Shown piece after piece: positions 1-10,342 of a stretch of 64,000 nucleotides of DNA; position 1 is the first letter of the stretch; every line of letters begins with the position of its first letter. The notes beneath the pieces were generated by a model, which made no database searches, was not told where the DNA came from, and was given only the letters and a program-made list of their open reading frames with translations. The position numbers and the translations under genes were made by a program. The stretch is from Strigamia acuminata (Eukaryota; Arthropoda; Chilopoda; Geophilomorpha; Linotaeniidae), in the NCBI GenBank assembly GCA_949358305.1, contig OX442322.1, positions 2,046,001 to 2,110,000 on the forward strand, read 5' to 3'.

Positions 1-1474
1 CGTGCCAAGATGTGTGACGTTCACTTCTCTCTCTTTCAGCTCTGTCGCTGTTGCCAGTATCTTTATTGGCTGAGGAGTCTTGATATCTTTCCGCTTTCCA
101 ATTCTCGACTTCATTTATCCAACGTTCTTGGAAATCAACCCCTTTTTTCAGCTTATCCTCATACTCCGTTGGCCATACTTCATCATACACCGGTCGTCTA
201 TCCTGTCTTTTTGACGCAGGAATAGTGACACACTCGGTTTGGGACGTTTCACTTGGATGTAACGGTTCCGTCGGGCGTGATTTGCCATCTTTGTCTACCG
301 TTCTTGGCAGATTTTTCCATTTTGGAATGTCCATCGGTCCCAGTGTGTCACTCTTTGGTTGGTCAAATCGATTGGTAGCTCCACGCTGTTGATTGCGTTG
401 ATCAATTACGTCAAATACTTTTCTGTTCTGCATGGGAGGTGACGATCGTTTTCTGTCGCCACGCTCATCCCCACCTTCTCTCCCCCTTTTCAGAGGGTTC
501 GTTCCAGACTCTGAAACTAATACTACTTCTGGCGGGTCCCGATTCGCTGCGTCTGGCTGCGCAATCGGGTATTGCACTCGCGCCAAATACTGAGCGTCTT
601 CGAGCGCCATTTTTGCTCTATGAGCTTCCTCCTGCGCGCGTAACGCCTCCTGGCGAAGGTGCGCATTTTCTTGATTCGCATTCGTTTCCATTTCGGTTAG
701 TCTCGATGCCAACGCCAGGCGTTCCGCTTCTAAGCGGACTCTCGTAGCTTCGAGATGTTCTTTTTCCGCCTGCCGTTCCGATTGGAGGTGTGCCTCTGCT
801 GCTGCAATTTGCTCTTTCTCGAGTCGTCGTTCCTCATCCAAAGTCTGTTTGAGAATTTCGTATTCATGTTTAGCTTGCTGGGCTTGAAGTTCCTCCAATC
901 GAAGACGCTTCACCAACTAGAATTCCTCTTCCTGGGCTTCTGCTAACCGTCGGCTGCGGTCCGCCGATGCTGCGGCAATTGCGTCAACTTCATCGTCGGA
1001 AATTGGACCGCCTTGTTGATATCGAATGCGTTGCCGTTCTAGGCTGTCTTCGGCTTCCTGCAGAATGTCTTGCATCTGTTGTCTAACTTCTTTTAATTTA
1101 CGTCGAATTGGTGAATTCTCGCCCGATGATTGTGCGCTGTCAGCCGCTTTCTGGGCTGCTGCCGCCTGATAACCGCGTAATAGACGACCCTGACGTGTAG
1201 CGACGGCTATAAGCTTGTCACGAGGTAACAACGAAATGTCAATTTTCGAGCGCGGCGTTGACTTCACACTAGGCGGGGCGTTGTGTATCGGCGTAGATTT
1301 CTGCGACGTGAGACTGTCGGATTTGAGCCAAAAATCTTGGCTAAATTGGCGCGTGGTGCCTTCTTCATGATCGGAAGGTGACAACGATCTCGCTCGTCTG
1401 TCATCACGTCCTCCTCGCGTCTTAATTCGTCGCGTGCCACCCTGTCCTCTCTCTGGTTTCTTCGGCCAAGGCAT
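1..1474 (-). pseudogene. Gag-like polyprotein of element J, amber-interrupted, off left edge
   Basis: The frame opens with an ATG at 1474 and reads leftwards. After about 185 codons it meets an in-frame TAG at 917-919, then stays open in the same frame for about 305 more codons to the left edge. The first part is basic and Ser/Arg/Pro-rich. From about residue 150 to 290 it is a Glu/Arg/Gln/Ala-rich heptad-like stretch, probably a coiled coil, followed by a charged, polar region. A tRNA-Pro-like primer-binding site and an LTR edge lie just upstream (1575-1595), so I call this the gag of a minus-strand Ty3/gypsy-like element. The arrangement resembles element E at 18620-21676. No capsid or zinc-knuckle motif is visible here; those would lie outside the window. 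The single stop could be read through or could mark a dead copy. Confidence 0.6.
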
Positions 1475-1574
1475 TGTTAATAAAAGACAAGGTAGAAAGA
1501 AACAGGCTTAACTATCAAAACAAGAACCCAAAGTTATGTCCCTCAACTAAATGACTAGCTGTTAAGGTTCAAAT

Positions 1575-1592
1575 ACTATGGCCAGGCCCCCA
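1575..1592 (-). other. Primer-binding site of element J (tRNA-Pro-like)
   Basis: Read on the minus strand, the sequence two bases after the LTR edge starts TGGGGGCCTGGCC. This matches the start of the tRNA-Pro acceptor complement and resembles the better-matched site of element E (21725-21742). The match weakens after the first eight bases. Confidence 0.5.
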
Positions 1593-1594
1593 AG

Positions 1595-2440
1595 TGTAGT
1601 AATCCCGGCCTATTCTTAATAAAACCTCACTCAAATTATCAAAAATAAGCTGTGGAAATTACCAATGCCGCAACGGGACTTATATTTTAAATAAATACTA
1701 ATACTCTTACTATTCTAACTCAACAATTGATTTATCCAATTTTACAATTGAATAAATCAACCGATCCAATAAACAAACTTGCTATTTAAAAATAAACACA
1801 CACTATTTATTCTAATCTTTGAATAAATTACTATTATCAATTAAAACGCTTTACAATAAAAACTCTGAATGATTAAAATGCTAAAATTATACATAAACTA
1901 TTAATAATTTAAATGGAAAGGAAAAGTAAAATGACGACGTGGCTGACTTCGGCACGATTGCGCGACGTTTTCGTCCGATCTTCGGTCGAAATACGTCTCT
2001 TCGACACTTACGATTCGTTTCTGCGATGGAATTCGCTCGTGTACGGCGAATTCTCTCCCAACAGCACTCGATGAATCACCGAACAAATTCGGATATTTTC
2101 GTGAACTCTTTCACTTCATACAACACCGAACAATTCGGTTTCACCTTCTTCACGCTGGTTCGAATGGCGGCGAAATAGGATTTCGCCGTAGTTCGAATGG
2201 CGTGACTTCTCCTTCAACACAGGCGGTTCGGATGGCGATACTTCTCGTAGTCCGAATGACCTCGACTTCTCCGTGGCGGTTCGAATAGCGGCGATGGCTC
2301 GTCGTGGTTCGAATGGCCTTAACTTCTCTCCTCGAGTGGTTCCAATGGCGGCGGTGGTCCCGACGTGGTTGGAATGGCTCGGCGGCGTACAACAAGCTTG
2401 TACGTGGCTGTGATCCCACTGGTCCAGGCTGGAACAGCAG
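1595..2440 (-). repeat. 5' LTR of element J (outer end uncertain)
   Basis: The inner edge at 1595 (TGTAGTAATCCC on the plus strand) is set by the adjacent primer-binding site. I could not fix the outer edge. A CA-ending position near 2440, after a block resembling the outer end of the E LTR, is a guess. The stretch from 1500 to 1930 is very AT-rich and the part from 2150 holds the repeats listed separately. Confidence 0.4.
2157..2395. repeat. Minisatellite-like repeats around GGTTCGAATGGC
   Basis: About eight imperfect copies of a unit containing GGTTCGAATGGC (variants GGTTCGGATGGC, GTCCGAATGACC, GGTTCCAATGGC) followed by ACTTCTC-like sequence occur every 25-35 bases. They probably sit inside the J LTR. 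Confidence 0.6.
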
Positions 2441-3014
2441 AATAATATCCCGTGGCAAATGCAACTTTTGCACAGGAAAAATGAGTCCAAACTCACAGGA
2501 ATGACCTTAACTTCAGCTGGAAATTTTCAGATTTTACAGACAAAGTTTTCTTGGTGTTTTCACAATGGGTTTCAAATTTAGACTGAAGATTTCAGCAAGT
2601 TTTCCTGGTTGGCAGGAAATACTTCCTGCCTCCCAGCTGTCTGGCTTGGTTACCCTGGTAACCCACCCCAGACAAGAACTTGCTGCAACCTTCTTATTTT
2701 TTATGCCAAATAAAATAATGCCAATTCTCAGCTTAAATCTTTTCCTGTAAATTAAAGTCATTTCCTTCCGGTTGGTGACCACCGGCCACCACAAGTTTTG
2801 TCATTCTGTGAAGAATGAATCAATGTGCTAAAACATTGATTTGTTCTACCATATCTTTGTGTTTCGAAATCGAGGGCAACTAGCCTCAAACCAGTGTTCT
2901 GTTTTACTTGCTTTTAGAAAATAAAAGATGGTGGACGCTGAAGCGTTTTCTCCGCGCACTTTAAACCTGGATTTTAAGTTATTTCACTGTATGCAGGCCG
3001 GTTTCAGTTCTTCA
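2441..3014. other. Unassigned stretch with three inverted repeats
   Basis: No convincing coding region. It holds a palindrome at 2648-2663 (GGTTACC/GGTAACC with a two-base centre, matching an RFX X-box), a near-palindrome around 2769-2786 (CCGGTTGGT/ACCACCGG), and an inverted repeat at about 2818-2842 (AATCAATGT/ACATTGATT). It may be the outer part of the J LTR or older flanking DNA. Confidence 0.4.
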
Positions 3015-3632
3015 GATATGACGTACGCAATCAACATTCTGAGCCAATTCCAGTCTAATCCGGGATGGGACCATTGGATTGTATTGTTGGAGCTACTTAG
3101 CTATTTGAGAACAACAAAGGACCTCGGACTGATGTTGTTCCCTAACGACCAAATTGAAGTCATTGGCTATAACGATTCGGATTACGCCAACAATCGAGAT
3201 GATCGAATTTCCGTTGGCGGAACCTTTATAACGTTGGGCAACGCGCCCATCTACTGGAGAACATTTAAACAGCGCAATGTGACACTGTCAAACATGGAAG
3301 CGGAATATGTGGCTCTCACGGAAACTGTGTGGATTGTCAGGGTGTTATACGAGATCGTCCCTGATTTGGCGAACAAATTTTGTCATCGAGTATTGTGTGA
3401 TAATATTTCTTTCGTGGACTTTACTAAGTCGAATATCGAGAATCGGAAGACGAAACATATTGATGAAAGATACCATTTTATACGGAAACTCGTCAAAAGG
3501 GAGAATCTCCAGGTGATACATGTGGGAACTAAATCAAATTTCGCTGATATATTCACAAAATCGGTTGACAAGACCGACTTAATACAATTTTGTAATCGAT
3601 TTTTGGTTGGTCTTAATACCTTAAGCGCTTGA
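3015..3632 (+). pseudogene. 3' end of a copia pol (RNase H), element A
   Basis: The translated C-terminus of a Ty1/copia polyprotein begins abruptly at the DMTYAI motif and runs through the RNase H domain to a natural stop at 3630-3632. It aligns along its whole length with copia C (27836-28413), including the end motif DIFTKSVDKTDL. Compared with C it lacks four codons after LTETV (a 12-base in-frame deletion near 3328), in a region with a conserved RNase H acidic residue. Everything upstream of the RNase H is missing, so this is a 5'-truncated remnant. Its 3' end, polypurine tract and LTR are intact in order. C shares the family, so the assignment is firm. Confidence 0.85.
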
Positions 3633-3639
3633 TTATACG

Positions 3640-3650
3640 AGGGGGCCGAT
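3640..3650 (+). other. Polypurine tract of copia A
   Basis: AGGGGGCCGAT lies directly before the LTR start TGTTAG, eight bases after the pol stop codon. It is the expected plus-strand primer site. Confidence 0.7.
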
Positions 3651-3970
3651 TGTTAGCTTACTGTGTTCATTAATCTTGCTCTATTTATATCGTATTATCA
3701 ATCGACATTGTTCTCACACTTATATATGTATTTGTTCGCGTTCGCATTTAGCATTACGAGTATTTGTGATCGTTCTAGTGTATTATTAATATGTCATGCC
3801 AACAGGTGGCACTGTATACCCGAGGAAGTCACGTGACATGAGAATAAACACTCACTTTTTGTTTTGCTTTAAACCACTAAAGATCTCGTGCATTTCTTTC
3901 TTACAAACGGAGTTTTTCCACACCACTGCGGAATTAGTGAATCCACACCATTTTCCACTACGATTCAACA
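3651..3970 (+). repeat. 3' LTR of copia A
   Basis: It starts TGTTAG right after the polypurine tract and ends TTCAACA. It shares with the LTRs of B and C the block GGTGGCACTGTATACC, a GTCACGTGAC-type palindrome, GAATAAA (polyadenylation signal, about 3842) and TTTTTCCACACCACTG. The end was chosen by analogy to B and C, whose LTRs end ACA one base before the primer site. Confidence 0.75.
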
Positions 3971-4557
3971 CCGACAACCTTATCGATTTCTCCTACAGAT
4001 CGCTCATCAGATCGCTATTGTTCTTGGCATCCCGAACACGTCCTGATATTCTCTTCTCGGTAATTTTCTTATCGCAGTTTAATACCTGCTACACACAGAT
4101 GCACATCAAGGCTCTCCTTCAGGTGTTACAATACGTATCGAACACCATTGACTACTGCATTGAATTATCGGGATGTTCTACTGGACGACTGTGAGCGTAC
4201 ACGGACGCGTCGTGGGCTTTGGACAATGCTACGTAACTAAGCTTTGGAGGATTCATTAGTTACATCGGAAATACGCCAATCGGATGGTCTTGCCGGAAAC
4301 AGACCACCGTTGCTTGTTCGACAATGGAAGATGAATTTCTTGCTCTTGTCGACACCGTGAAAGAATTGTACTGGCTTCGTCATGTATACTCCGAGTGTCC
4401 GATGTTGGATGCCATTTCTTGTCCTGTTATCTACTCCGATGCTTTTGCTGCTATTCAATTTACCGCCAACGACATTGAAAACAGCAAGACGAAGCACATT
4501 CGCATCAAATTCCATTGGCCTCGGGAGTGGAAGTCGGTTCACCTCTTCGAATTTTAC
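3971..4557 (+). pseudogene. RT-end/RNase H fragment of a second copia family (D)
   Basis: Translated pieces carry the copia signature at the RT/RNase H boundary (YRSLIRSLLFLASRTRPDI, about 3998-4054). After a stop at 4192-4194 and a frame change come the RNase H motifs IGWSCRKQTTVACSTMEDEF and a C-terminal NSKTKHIRIKFHW. These motifs differ from copia A, B and C, so this is another copia lineage. At least one stop and one frameshift break it. It begins right after the 3' LTR of A and fades into non-coding sequence near 4557, so both ends are missing. It probably formed part of the older DNA into which other elements inserted. Confidence 0.7.
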
Positions 4558-4572
4558 CTCTCAGAAACTCAT

Positions 4573-4659
4573 TTCTCAGACGCCACTTCTCGAATGGGTC
4601 GTTTCTCTGTAATATTTTTGTCTGAGAAACGACCTATTCGAGAAGTGATCGTCTGAGAA
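4573..4659. repeat. Long imperfect palindrome (foldback)
   Basis: Arms 4573-4607 and 4624-4659 are near-perfect inverse complements around a 16-base AT-rich centre; the core arm is CTTCTCGAATGGGTCGTTTCTC-like with one mismatch. It could be the end or relic of a MITE. I found no clear target duplication. Confidence 0.75.
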
Positions 4660-4736
4660 GTATTCCCTTTAAATTCAAACTTCCAACAATGTATAAGACA
4701 ATTTTTTTAATTATTTTAACCAAATTTTAATTCATT

Positions 4737-5111
4737 TTAATCATACTTTGCAAAGTTGTGGACCATACCACAAATAAAAGCCAGTGAAGACATTGTGCGC
4801 CTCTCAGTCATTAAGTAGTGTATCATTTCCTCTCTAAATTTGTCCTTGCGCTTTTTGAGGGGGTTTGGAACTCCTGAGATGATTTCTTCGACCGCGCCTT
4901 CTGTGTCGCTCTGTTCTCGTCGCAGCACCACTAGCATCCGAAAGATCCCAACGTGATTTGCATTCACAAGGGTGTTAAATCTGAGATGCCATGATTCCAC
5001 CAGGTTGCTCGTTCTTGGCTCAACCTCATGGTAAAATTGGTGGCAACTCCAGAGTTCAGGTGGAAACTGCAGAATGGCAAGTGTGCCATTCCGCAAGGCG
5101 ACACGTTAATG
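4737..5111 (-). pseudogene. MULE-type transposase, C-terminal fragment
   Basis: Reading leftwards from 5111 the frame is open for about 125 codons and ends at a stop at 4737. It contains ELWSCHQFYHEVEPRTSNLVESWHLRFNTLV in essence: an R-T-(S/T)-N-x-(V/L)-E-S-W-H-x-R-F-N signature followed by a leucine-rich helix and a Glu/Arg-rich tail. From memory this is typical of the C-terminus of MULE/FLYWCH-associated transposase proteins common in arthropods. The catalytic core would lie upstream but is cut off by the LTR of copia B at 5113, so this is the disrupted target of that insertion. The start is not real; no ATG-based start applies. Confidence 0.6.
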
Positions 5112-5112
5112 C

Positions 5113-5439
5113 TGTTGAAATATAGTATGTCGCCACTTATGTATATATGTTCATGTCATATTGTCAAGCAGTAATGCTTTCTAATTGTTATGACCTTTCG
5201 TTCGTATTTACTTCTAGCTGCACGACTAATAGCAGCTTTGTTTACATTGTGTTTGCATTTGTAGCCATAAGGTGGCACTGTATACCGTGTGGCCAGTCAT
5301 GTGACTTGAAGAATAAATCTTTCACTCTGTGTTCAGCTTCTAAGCAGCAACCAAGTTGTCTCTTTATTTCTGATCTAAAGTTCTTCCAATTCCACTGCAA
5401 AACCACAGAATTATAAGTGGTTTCCAGCACAACTAAACA
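5113..5439 (+). repeat. 5' LTR of copia B
   Basis: It starts TGTTGAAATATAG and ends AAACA, one base before the primer-binding site. It contains GGTGGCACTGTATACC and an AGAATAAA polyadenylation signal (about 5308), as in the A and C LTRs. At 327 bp it is in the usual size range of copia LTRs. It interrupts the MULE remnant on its left. Confidence 0.8.
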
Positions 5440-5440
5440 A

Positions 5441-5451
5441 GGTTATGGGCC
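5441..5451 (+). other. Primer-binding site of copia B (half initiator tRNA-Met)
   Basis: GGTTATGGGCC is complementary to GGCCCATAACC, the anticodon-side segment of animal initiator tRNA-Met. Drosophila copia is known to prime from this 5' half-tRNA rather than from the CCA end. The same eleven bases sit at the same place in copia C. Confidence 0.75.
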
Positions 5452-6198
5452 AATCAACCCAGGAAACTTTTGGAAAAGTTTTGGAGAATTTTCATCCATT
5501 TGGAGGTCATCTGGAGATAATCCAACATGGCGGCGCCCATGATAAAGATTGTCAACTTGTGTTTGGACCAGTGCTTAGCAGAGTTTGAAGCTGATTTGGA
5601 TCACCAAACAAGACGGAAACACTAGTTGGGTTCAAACAATATAAAATCTTTATTCATACGTTTTTCCTTTTTCCGAATTTCGGACGTTTTGCCCACGTAT
5701 CGCAAGCGGCGATACGTATCGTCAACGGGACGAATATTTCGGTTGGCAAACGAATCAACCAGTGCGATAATTCTCGGCAACCACACGAGAAGTGTGAACC
5801 GAGATTTTTGGACAGGAATAAGCAACAAGGAGCTGAAAAACGACGGAAAATTGGCGAACAATTTGCGGAGTGCACACGAGACGAAAATCGACGACAGAGA
5901 ACAATAGTGGGCTCGAAAATACACGTGAATTGTAATGCAACAAGAGACAAAGCAGGGAAGCATCTGGAAGACACCATATAATGAACAATTATCGTGTTTT
6001 ATTTTCGGAATTATTATATTGTTACTTTGTTAGCTTAGTGTTGTGTGAGGATAAATACTAACTTATTCTAAGAGCGAACTAACCTCGCAACACTGCACCT
6101 AGTTGCGTGTATTCAGTACAAACAGTGTTTTTGAGAAAATTAGTGTGTGCTCAAAGTGTTTTACGTGCTTTTTCAACGAGTTCGAGTCGCAAATTATC
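5452..6198 (+). promoter_or_regulatory. Leader of copia B with conserved stem-loops
   Basis: A 750-base untranslated leader matches that of copia C. Shared parts include ATGGCGGCGCCCATGA near 5528 (YY1/Pho-like core), the block GGAAACACTAGTTGGGTTC, a CACGAGAAGTGTG stem-loop near 5783, and CGCAAC...GTTGCG (about 6087-6108), a six-base-pair stem with a ten-base loop just upstream of gag. Confidence 0.55.
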
Positions 6199-8715
6199 AT
6201 GGATCCGGACAAATTGGACAGAAAAGTCACATTGCTGAATAGAACCAATTATGACACTTGGAAACAGCAGATAAAGGTGCTCTTAATGCATCACGGATGC
6301 TGGGCATTCACGGACGGAACCGAAGAAGCTTTGGCACCAGGAGCGTCATGGCGCGATCGTTCGGACTATAAATTACGCAAAGGACGGGCCTTTAGCTTAA
6401 TTTATTACGCAATTGAAGAGCAATACCACGAATTGCTCAGCGGGGTCGACGATGCCAAGAAAGCGTGGGACACGCTCAAAGCTAACTTCGAACCAGTGTC
6501 GAGAGCGAGGACAATACGCCTACTAGATGAATTTTTTTAGCCTGAAATACGACCCGGCGACGGAAACGATAGGAGTTTTTGCGGCAAAAATACGGAATGC
6601 GGCGAAGAAGCTCGCCGACGTTAAACACAAACTAGAGGATCTTTATCAGGCATTCCAACTCATTCGGTATTTGCCACAGGAATACCAATCCATTGTCCAG
6701 GCCATTTACCGATGGGAGGACATAAATTTTACACTAGAAAAGGTTGAAATAGAATTGGTCGCCGAGGAAGGCAGGCTGGCACAGCAGAAAAGAGATTCGG
6801 GCCAGGGGCAAATAATAGATGCTTTCAACATGGGACAGAACAATTCAAACACAAAGAACAGTGAAAACACGCCCAAATCCCAACAACAAGGAAACTACAG
6901 CCAAAACAATCGTGGTTTTCAAGGCGAACAAAAGGGCGGCAAATCGAGTTATCAAGGCGGCAAAAATTCGAGAAATTTTCGCGGGAACACGACCGGATCA
7001 TCAGGACGGGGGCCGTGTTTTCGATGCAACCAACCAGGACATTGGGCGAGAGATTGCACAGTGCAACTCGCACCAAACAACAATTTGAACACGAATACAA
7101 TTGAGGAATTGGATGCCAACATGATGGATGTCGGCTTTTTGACAGAATTGGCTAAAGAAGAAACATTGCAGTGCAGCGCACCCGGAAATTGCTGGATCTA
7201 TGATACAGGAGCAACCGGACATTTCTGCAAAGAAAAGGACAAGTTTTTCAATTTTAAACAAGCCACAGGAACGATCAGCCAAGCAGATAAAAAAACATTA
7301 ATTCAAATACAAGGAGTTGGTGATGTTTGTGTGATGTGTGTCGTGGGAAAGGAAACGATTCCGATAACCTTAAAGAAGGTTTATTATGCGCCAGATTTGA
7401 GACGAAATTTGATGTCGGGGCCATGTATTGACGAGGCAAGATGTAAAGTCGCGATTGGCTCTGGAATTGTTAAAATTTACGATCCGCAGTGGCAAAGGCA
7501 ATTAATGCAAGCGGAGAAGAAGGATAGACTTTATTACATCAAAACAAGTGATCAAAAGCCTGATTTTGACAAACTAAGATTGAAGGCAAACAACAAAGCG
7601 AATACGGGCGAGCAACAAAACGAGGAATCAACTAATTCAAGTAAAAAAGCATCGAGTCCAGAGGAAGCAAGGTTGTGGCATGAGCGACTTGGACACATCT
7701 ACTTCCCAAGCGTGCAAGAGATGAGCAAGCGAAATGAAGTAATTGGACTGCCAATCCTCGACGTGCCAATTACACAGTGCGACGTCTGCACGTTGGCGAA
7801 GAAATCGGTGTCTCACAAATCGCTGCCTGGAATTCGGTCGAAGGAACCATTACAACTTCTGCACATGGATGTATGCGGAGCGTTTAACACAGCAACGCTG
7901 TCAGGAAATAGGTATTTCCTCACCATTACAGACGATTTCTCCCGCTATTCTACAGTGTACCTCATGAAGAGAAAGGACGAGGTATTTGACATTTTCCAGA
8001 AACACGTCAAACGAATAGAACGATTATTAGGAAAATCGGTTTTGGCAATTCGGACGGACAATGGAATGAAATTTTGTTCAAATAAGTTTGGAGAATATCT
8101 TGAGGGACTTGGCATCAATCACGAGAGGACCAACGCGTACACACCTGCCCAAAATGGCGTGTCGGAAAGATTAAACCAAATGTTGGCCAATGGGATGCGA
8201 GCCCTTATTTATGATGCAAAATTGGAGCACAGATTTTGGGGAGAAGCCATCCTCACTTTCAATTACCTTAGGAACAGAATAGCCAAGTTAAATTCGGACA
8301 AAACCCCGATGGAGTTGTATTATGGACGCAAACCATCACTCCGACATTTAAGGAAATTCGGAAGCCTATGCTTCGTGCAAAAGAGAGTGCGAGATGGAAA
8401 GATAGACAATAAAGCTTTGCACGGGATCATGCTTGGATATTCTAGGATCACAAAAGGATATCGAGTATGGCTGCCGGATTTTTCAAAAGTCATCGAGACT
8501 AGCGACGTTAAATTTGTGGAAAGCAAGCGCGGAGTTGAAGGCGTGCTGGGCCTACCTGAGAAATACACGACCTTTATTGACAATTTGAACGATAATTTGG
8601 ACAATAACAACGATCGTCAGTATTATTCAGATGAAGATGTGAGGCCGCCGCTACCCCCGCCAGCGCCAATCAAAAGGAAAGAGGATCCACAACTAGAGTT
8701 ACCTCAACTAAGACT
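6199..8715 (+). pseudogene. Copia B gag-pol, frameshifted and cut by G1
   Basis: The ATG at 6199 opens a copia gag (TLLNRTNYDTWKQQIKVLL, a UBN2-type domain). After 113 codons an extra T in a run at 6532-6538 shifts the frame; copia C has one T fewer and reads through. From 6541 the protein continues in the next frame: the rest of gag, a zinc knuckle CFRCNQPGHWARDC (about 7014), an aspartic protease with YDTGATGHF (about 7200), the integrase zinc domain (WHERLGH, CDVC, about 7678) and a DDE core (MDVCGAF, RTDNGMKF, NGVSERLNQ). It stops at 8715, just before the reverse transcriptase, where the G1 LTR begins. The remainder should lie beyond the right edge. The element cannot encode a full polyprotein. 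Confidence 0.9.
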
Positions 8716-9312
8716 TGTGACGATTCTACTTTTGGCTGAATAATTAGCCATTTAAGAGTGATAAATCGGTTTAAACAAGACATTTCTACAACTAGAAATA
8801 ACCCAACCGAGATAAGCTATGAAGTGTGCGCTAAATGAATAAATGACCAAATAATACGTACTTACGGTTTCACCTGCTTGTTTCTACGAATACAAATGGT
8901 TCGGGGTTCTGGATACGTGTAAGCGGCGGCTACACTGGTTGAGGATCCGGGCGATGCACGAAGGGTACGGCTGACTTTGCGGCATCGTCACAAATAACGC
9001 TACGGAGACGTATTGGGTCCCGCAGCACGAACAGCTAATAATGCGAAGAGTCCTTTGCATTGGTTAGGAATATTCTTTAGAATATTCCAGGATCAAATAA
9101 ATATAAAATCATTAGTGAAATATAACAAATGAATTGTTATATAAATATTAATGGGGCGGGGACAGTCACGACAGTTGAGAGAACCGTCGCGGGAGTTGTT
9201 GAGGCTCCATCCGCCAGCATGCCTTACGACGACAAGATCTCGTGATCAGGCGCCGAGTATTTAATTGTGTGCTTTAAATTGCTATCGGTGGTACCAGCCA
9301 CCGGGTAAACAT
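8716..9312 (-). repeat. 3' LTR of G1, first piece
   Basis: It starts TGTGACGATTCTAC, the same terminus as LTRs at 30981 and 42098, and stops at 9312 where E is inserted. The continuation is at 22752. Confidence 0.85.
9309..9312. other. Target site duplication of E, left copy (ACAT)
   Basis: ACAT precedes the E LTR here and follows it at 22748-22751. The intact relative in G3 shows only one copy at this place, which confirms E is a later insertion. Confidence 0.85.
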
Positions 9313-10306
9313 TGTCGCGCTCAACTCGGTCTGTCGCTGATACGTGGTATGAGTCACTCTCTAATCTCGCAATACCGCTTTAATCAAGCGGTTACCCAAA
9401 CAATATGAGACGGCAAACAATGTAAAATGGTAAATATAATAAATGTATTTATTATATGGGAATTTACAGTTAAAAGGGATAAAATATGTAAAGGAATAAA
9501 GGTAAAAGGTAAGGTGTGTGAAGTTGGCGGGAAACTGGTCGAGGTCGTCCTTTGTTGGCGCTCTGGATCCAAGATGGCGTCCGCGTGGCAACGTGGTGTC
9601 GTCTTGGGCCGGCGTGGCAATGAATGGCGTCCTCGTCTCACGTTTCTCGTTCGGTCCTTCGGGCTCACGCTGGTCGGGCGCGAGTGAATGCCTGAAAGGT
9701 CTTACTTCTGGTCTGTTGTCTAGGTTTAGGGTTTTGTTTAGGTGTCCGGCGATCACACAGCGGCGGACGCTTGGTGGTTCCCGGCGATACACACAGCGGC
9801 GGGAACGCTCGTCGTGGTTACTGCAATTTAGGCTTGTGCGACCGTTTGTCTGCACAACTCGCTAAATTGGAGTAGGTTTACTATTTCTAGCTGGCTTGCT
9901 AAAATAGTGTGGTAATCTTGTTTCGCAGGTTACTCTGCGGAGGTTAACACAAATCAAACGTACTCACGGTAAATTGTCCTTTGTCCTCGGTCAATCCCAG
10001 TATATTTACTTGGGCCTGATCTTGTAGGACGACGGATTTTACGTGTGTTTCTCGTTTGATGGTTGTGTTGGTTCTGCCCGCTCAGTGCAAGGCACATTCC
10101 TTTGCACAAAGCGGGGTTGACAGGTGACCGGAATCACCCAATGGTGGGGTGGACGAGCCATCCCCACTCCCTCAGGGCAGACGCCTGTCCATTGACTAGA
10201 TGTCAATGCACTGAGGGAAGGGAGACGCGCTTGCGGCTCCCCTTACACCCGAAACGAGGTCACGAGAGAAACTCTTCGTTGACCCCGGTCCAGTCGGGTC
10301 ACAACA
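9313..10306 (-). repeat. 3' LTR of E
   Basis: It starts TGTCGCG and ends CACAACA on the plus strand (TGTTGTG...CGCGACA in element sense). The end is fixed by the polypurine tract and by comparison with the other LTR. From 9670 to 10306 it is nearly identical to 22111-22747; from 9313 to 9669 it differs heavily. It keeps the stem ACCGCTT/AAGCGGT near 9373-9391 despite that divergence. Confidence 0.92.
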
Positions 10307-10317
10307 CTTCCCCCTCC
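10307..10317 (-). other. Polypurine tract of E
   Basis: In element sense GGAGGGGGAAG lies immediately before the 3' LTR, as required for plus-strand priming. Confidence 0.88.
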
Positions 10318-10342
10318 GAGCTCAGACCGTGGGGCTGAGCGA

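Noticed and set aside
5626-5988. Overlapping short ORFs on both strands in the copia B leader
   Set aside because: No homolog frame is kept in the copia C leader; the region is untranslated.
10063-10338. A 91-codon plus-strand ORF also present at 22504
   Set aside because: Repeated only because both LTRs of E are alike there; it is antisense to the element and spans the LTR end.
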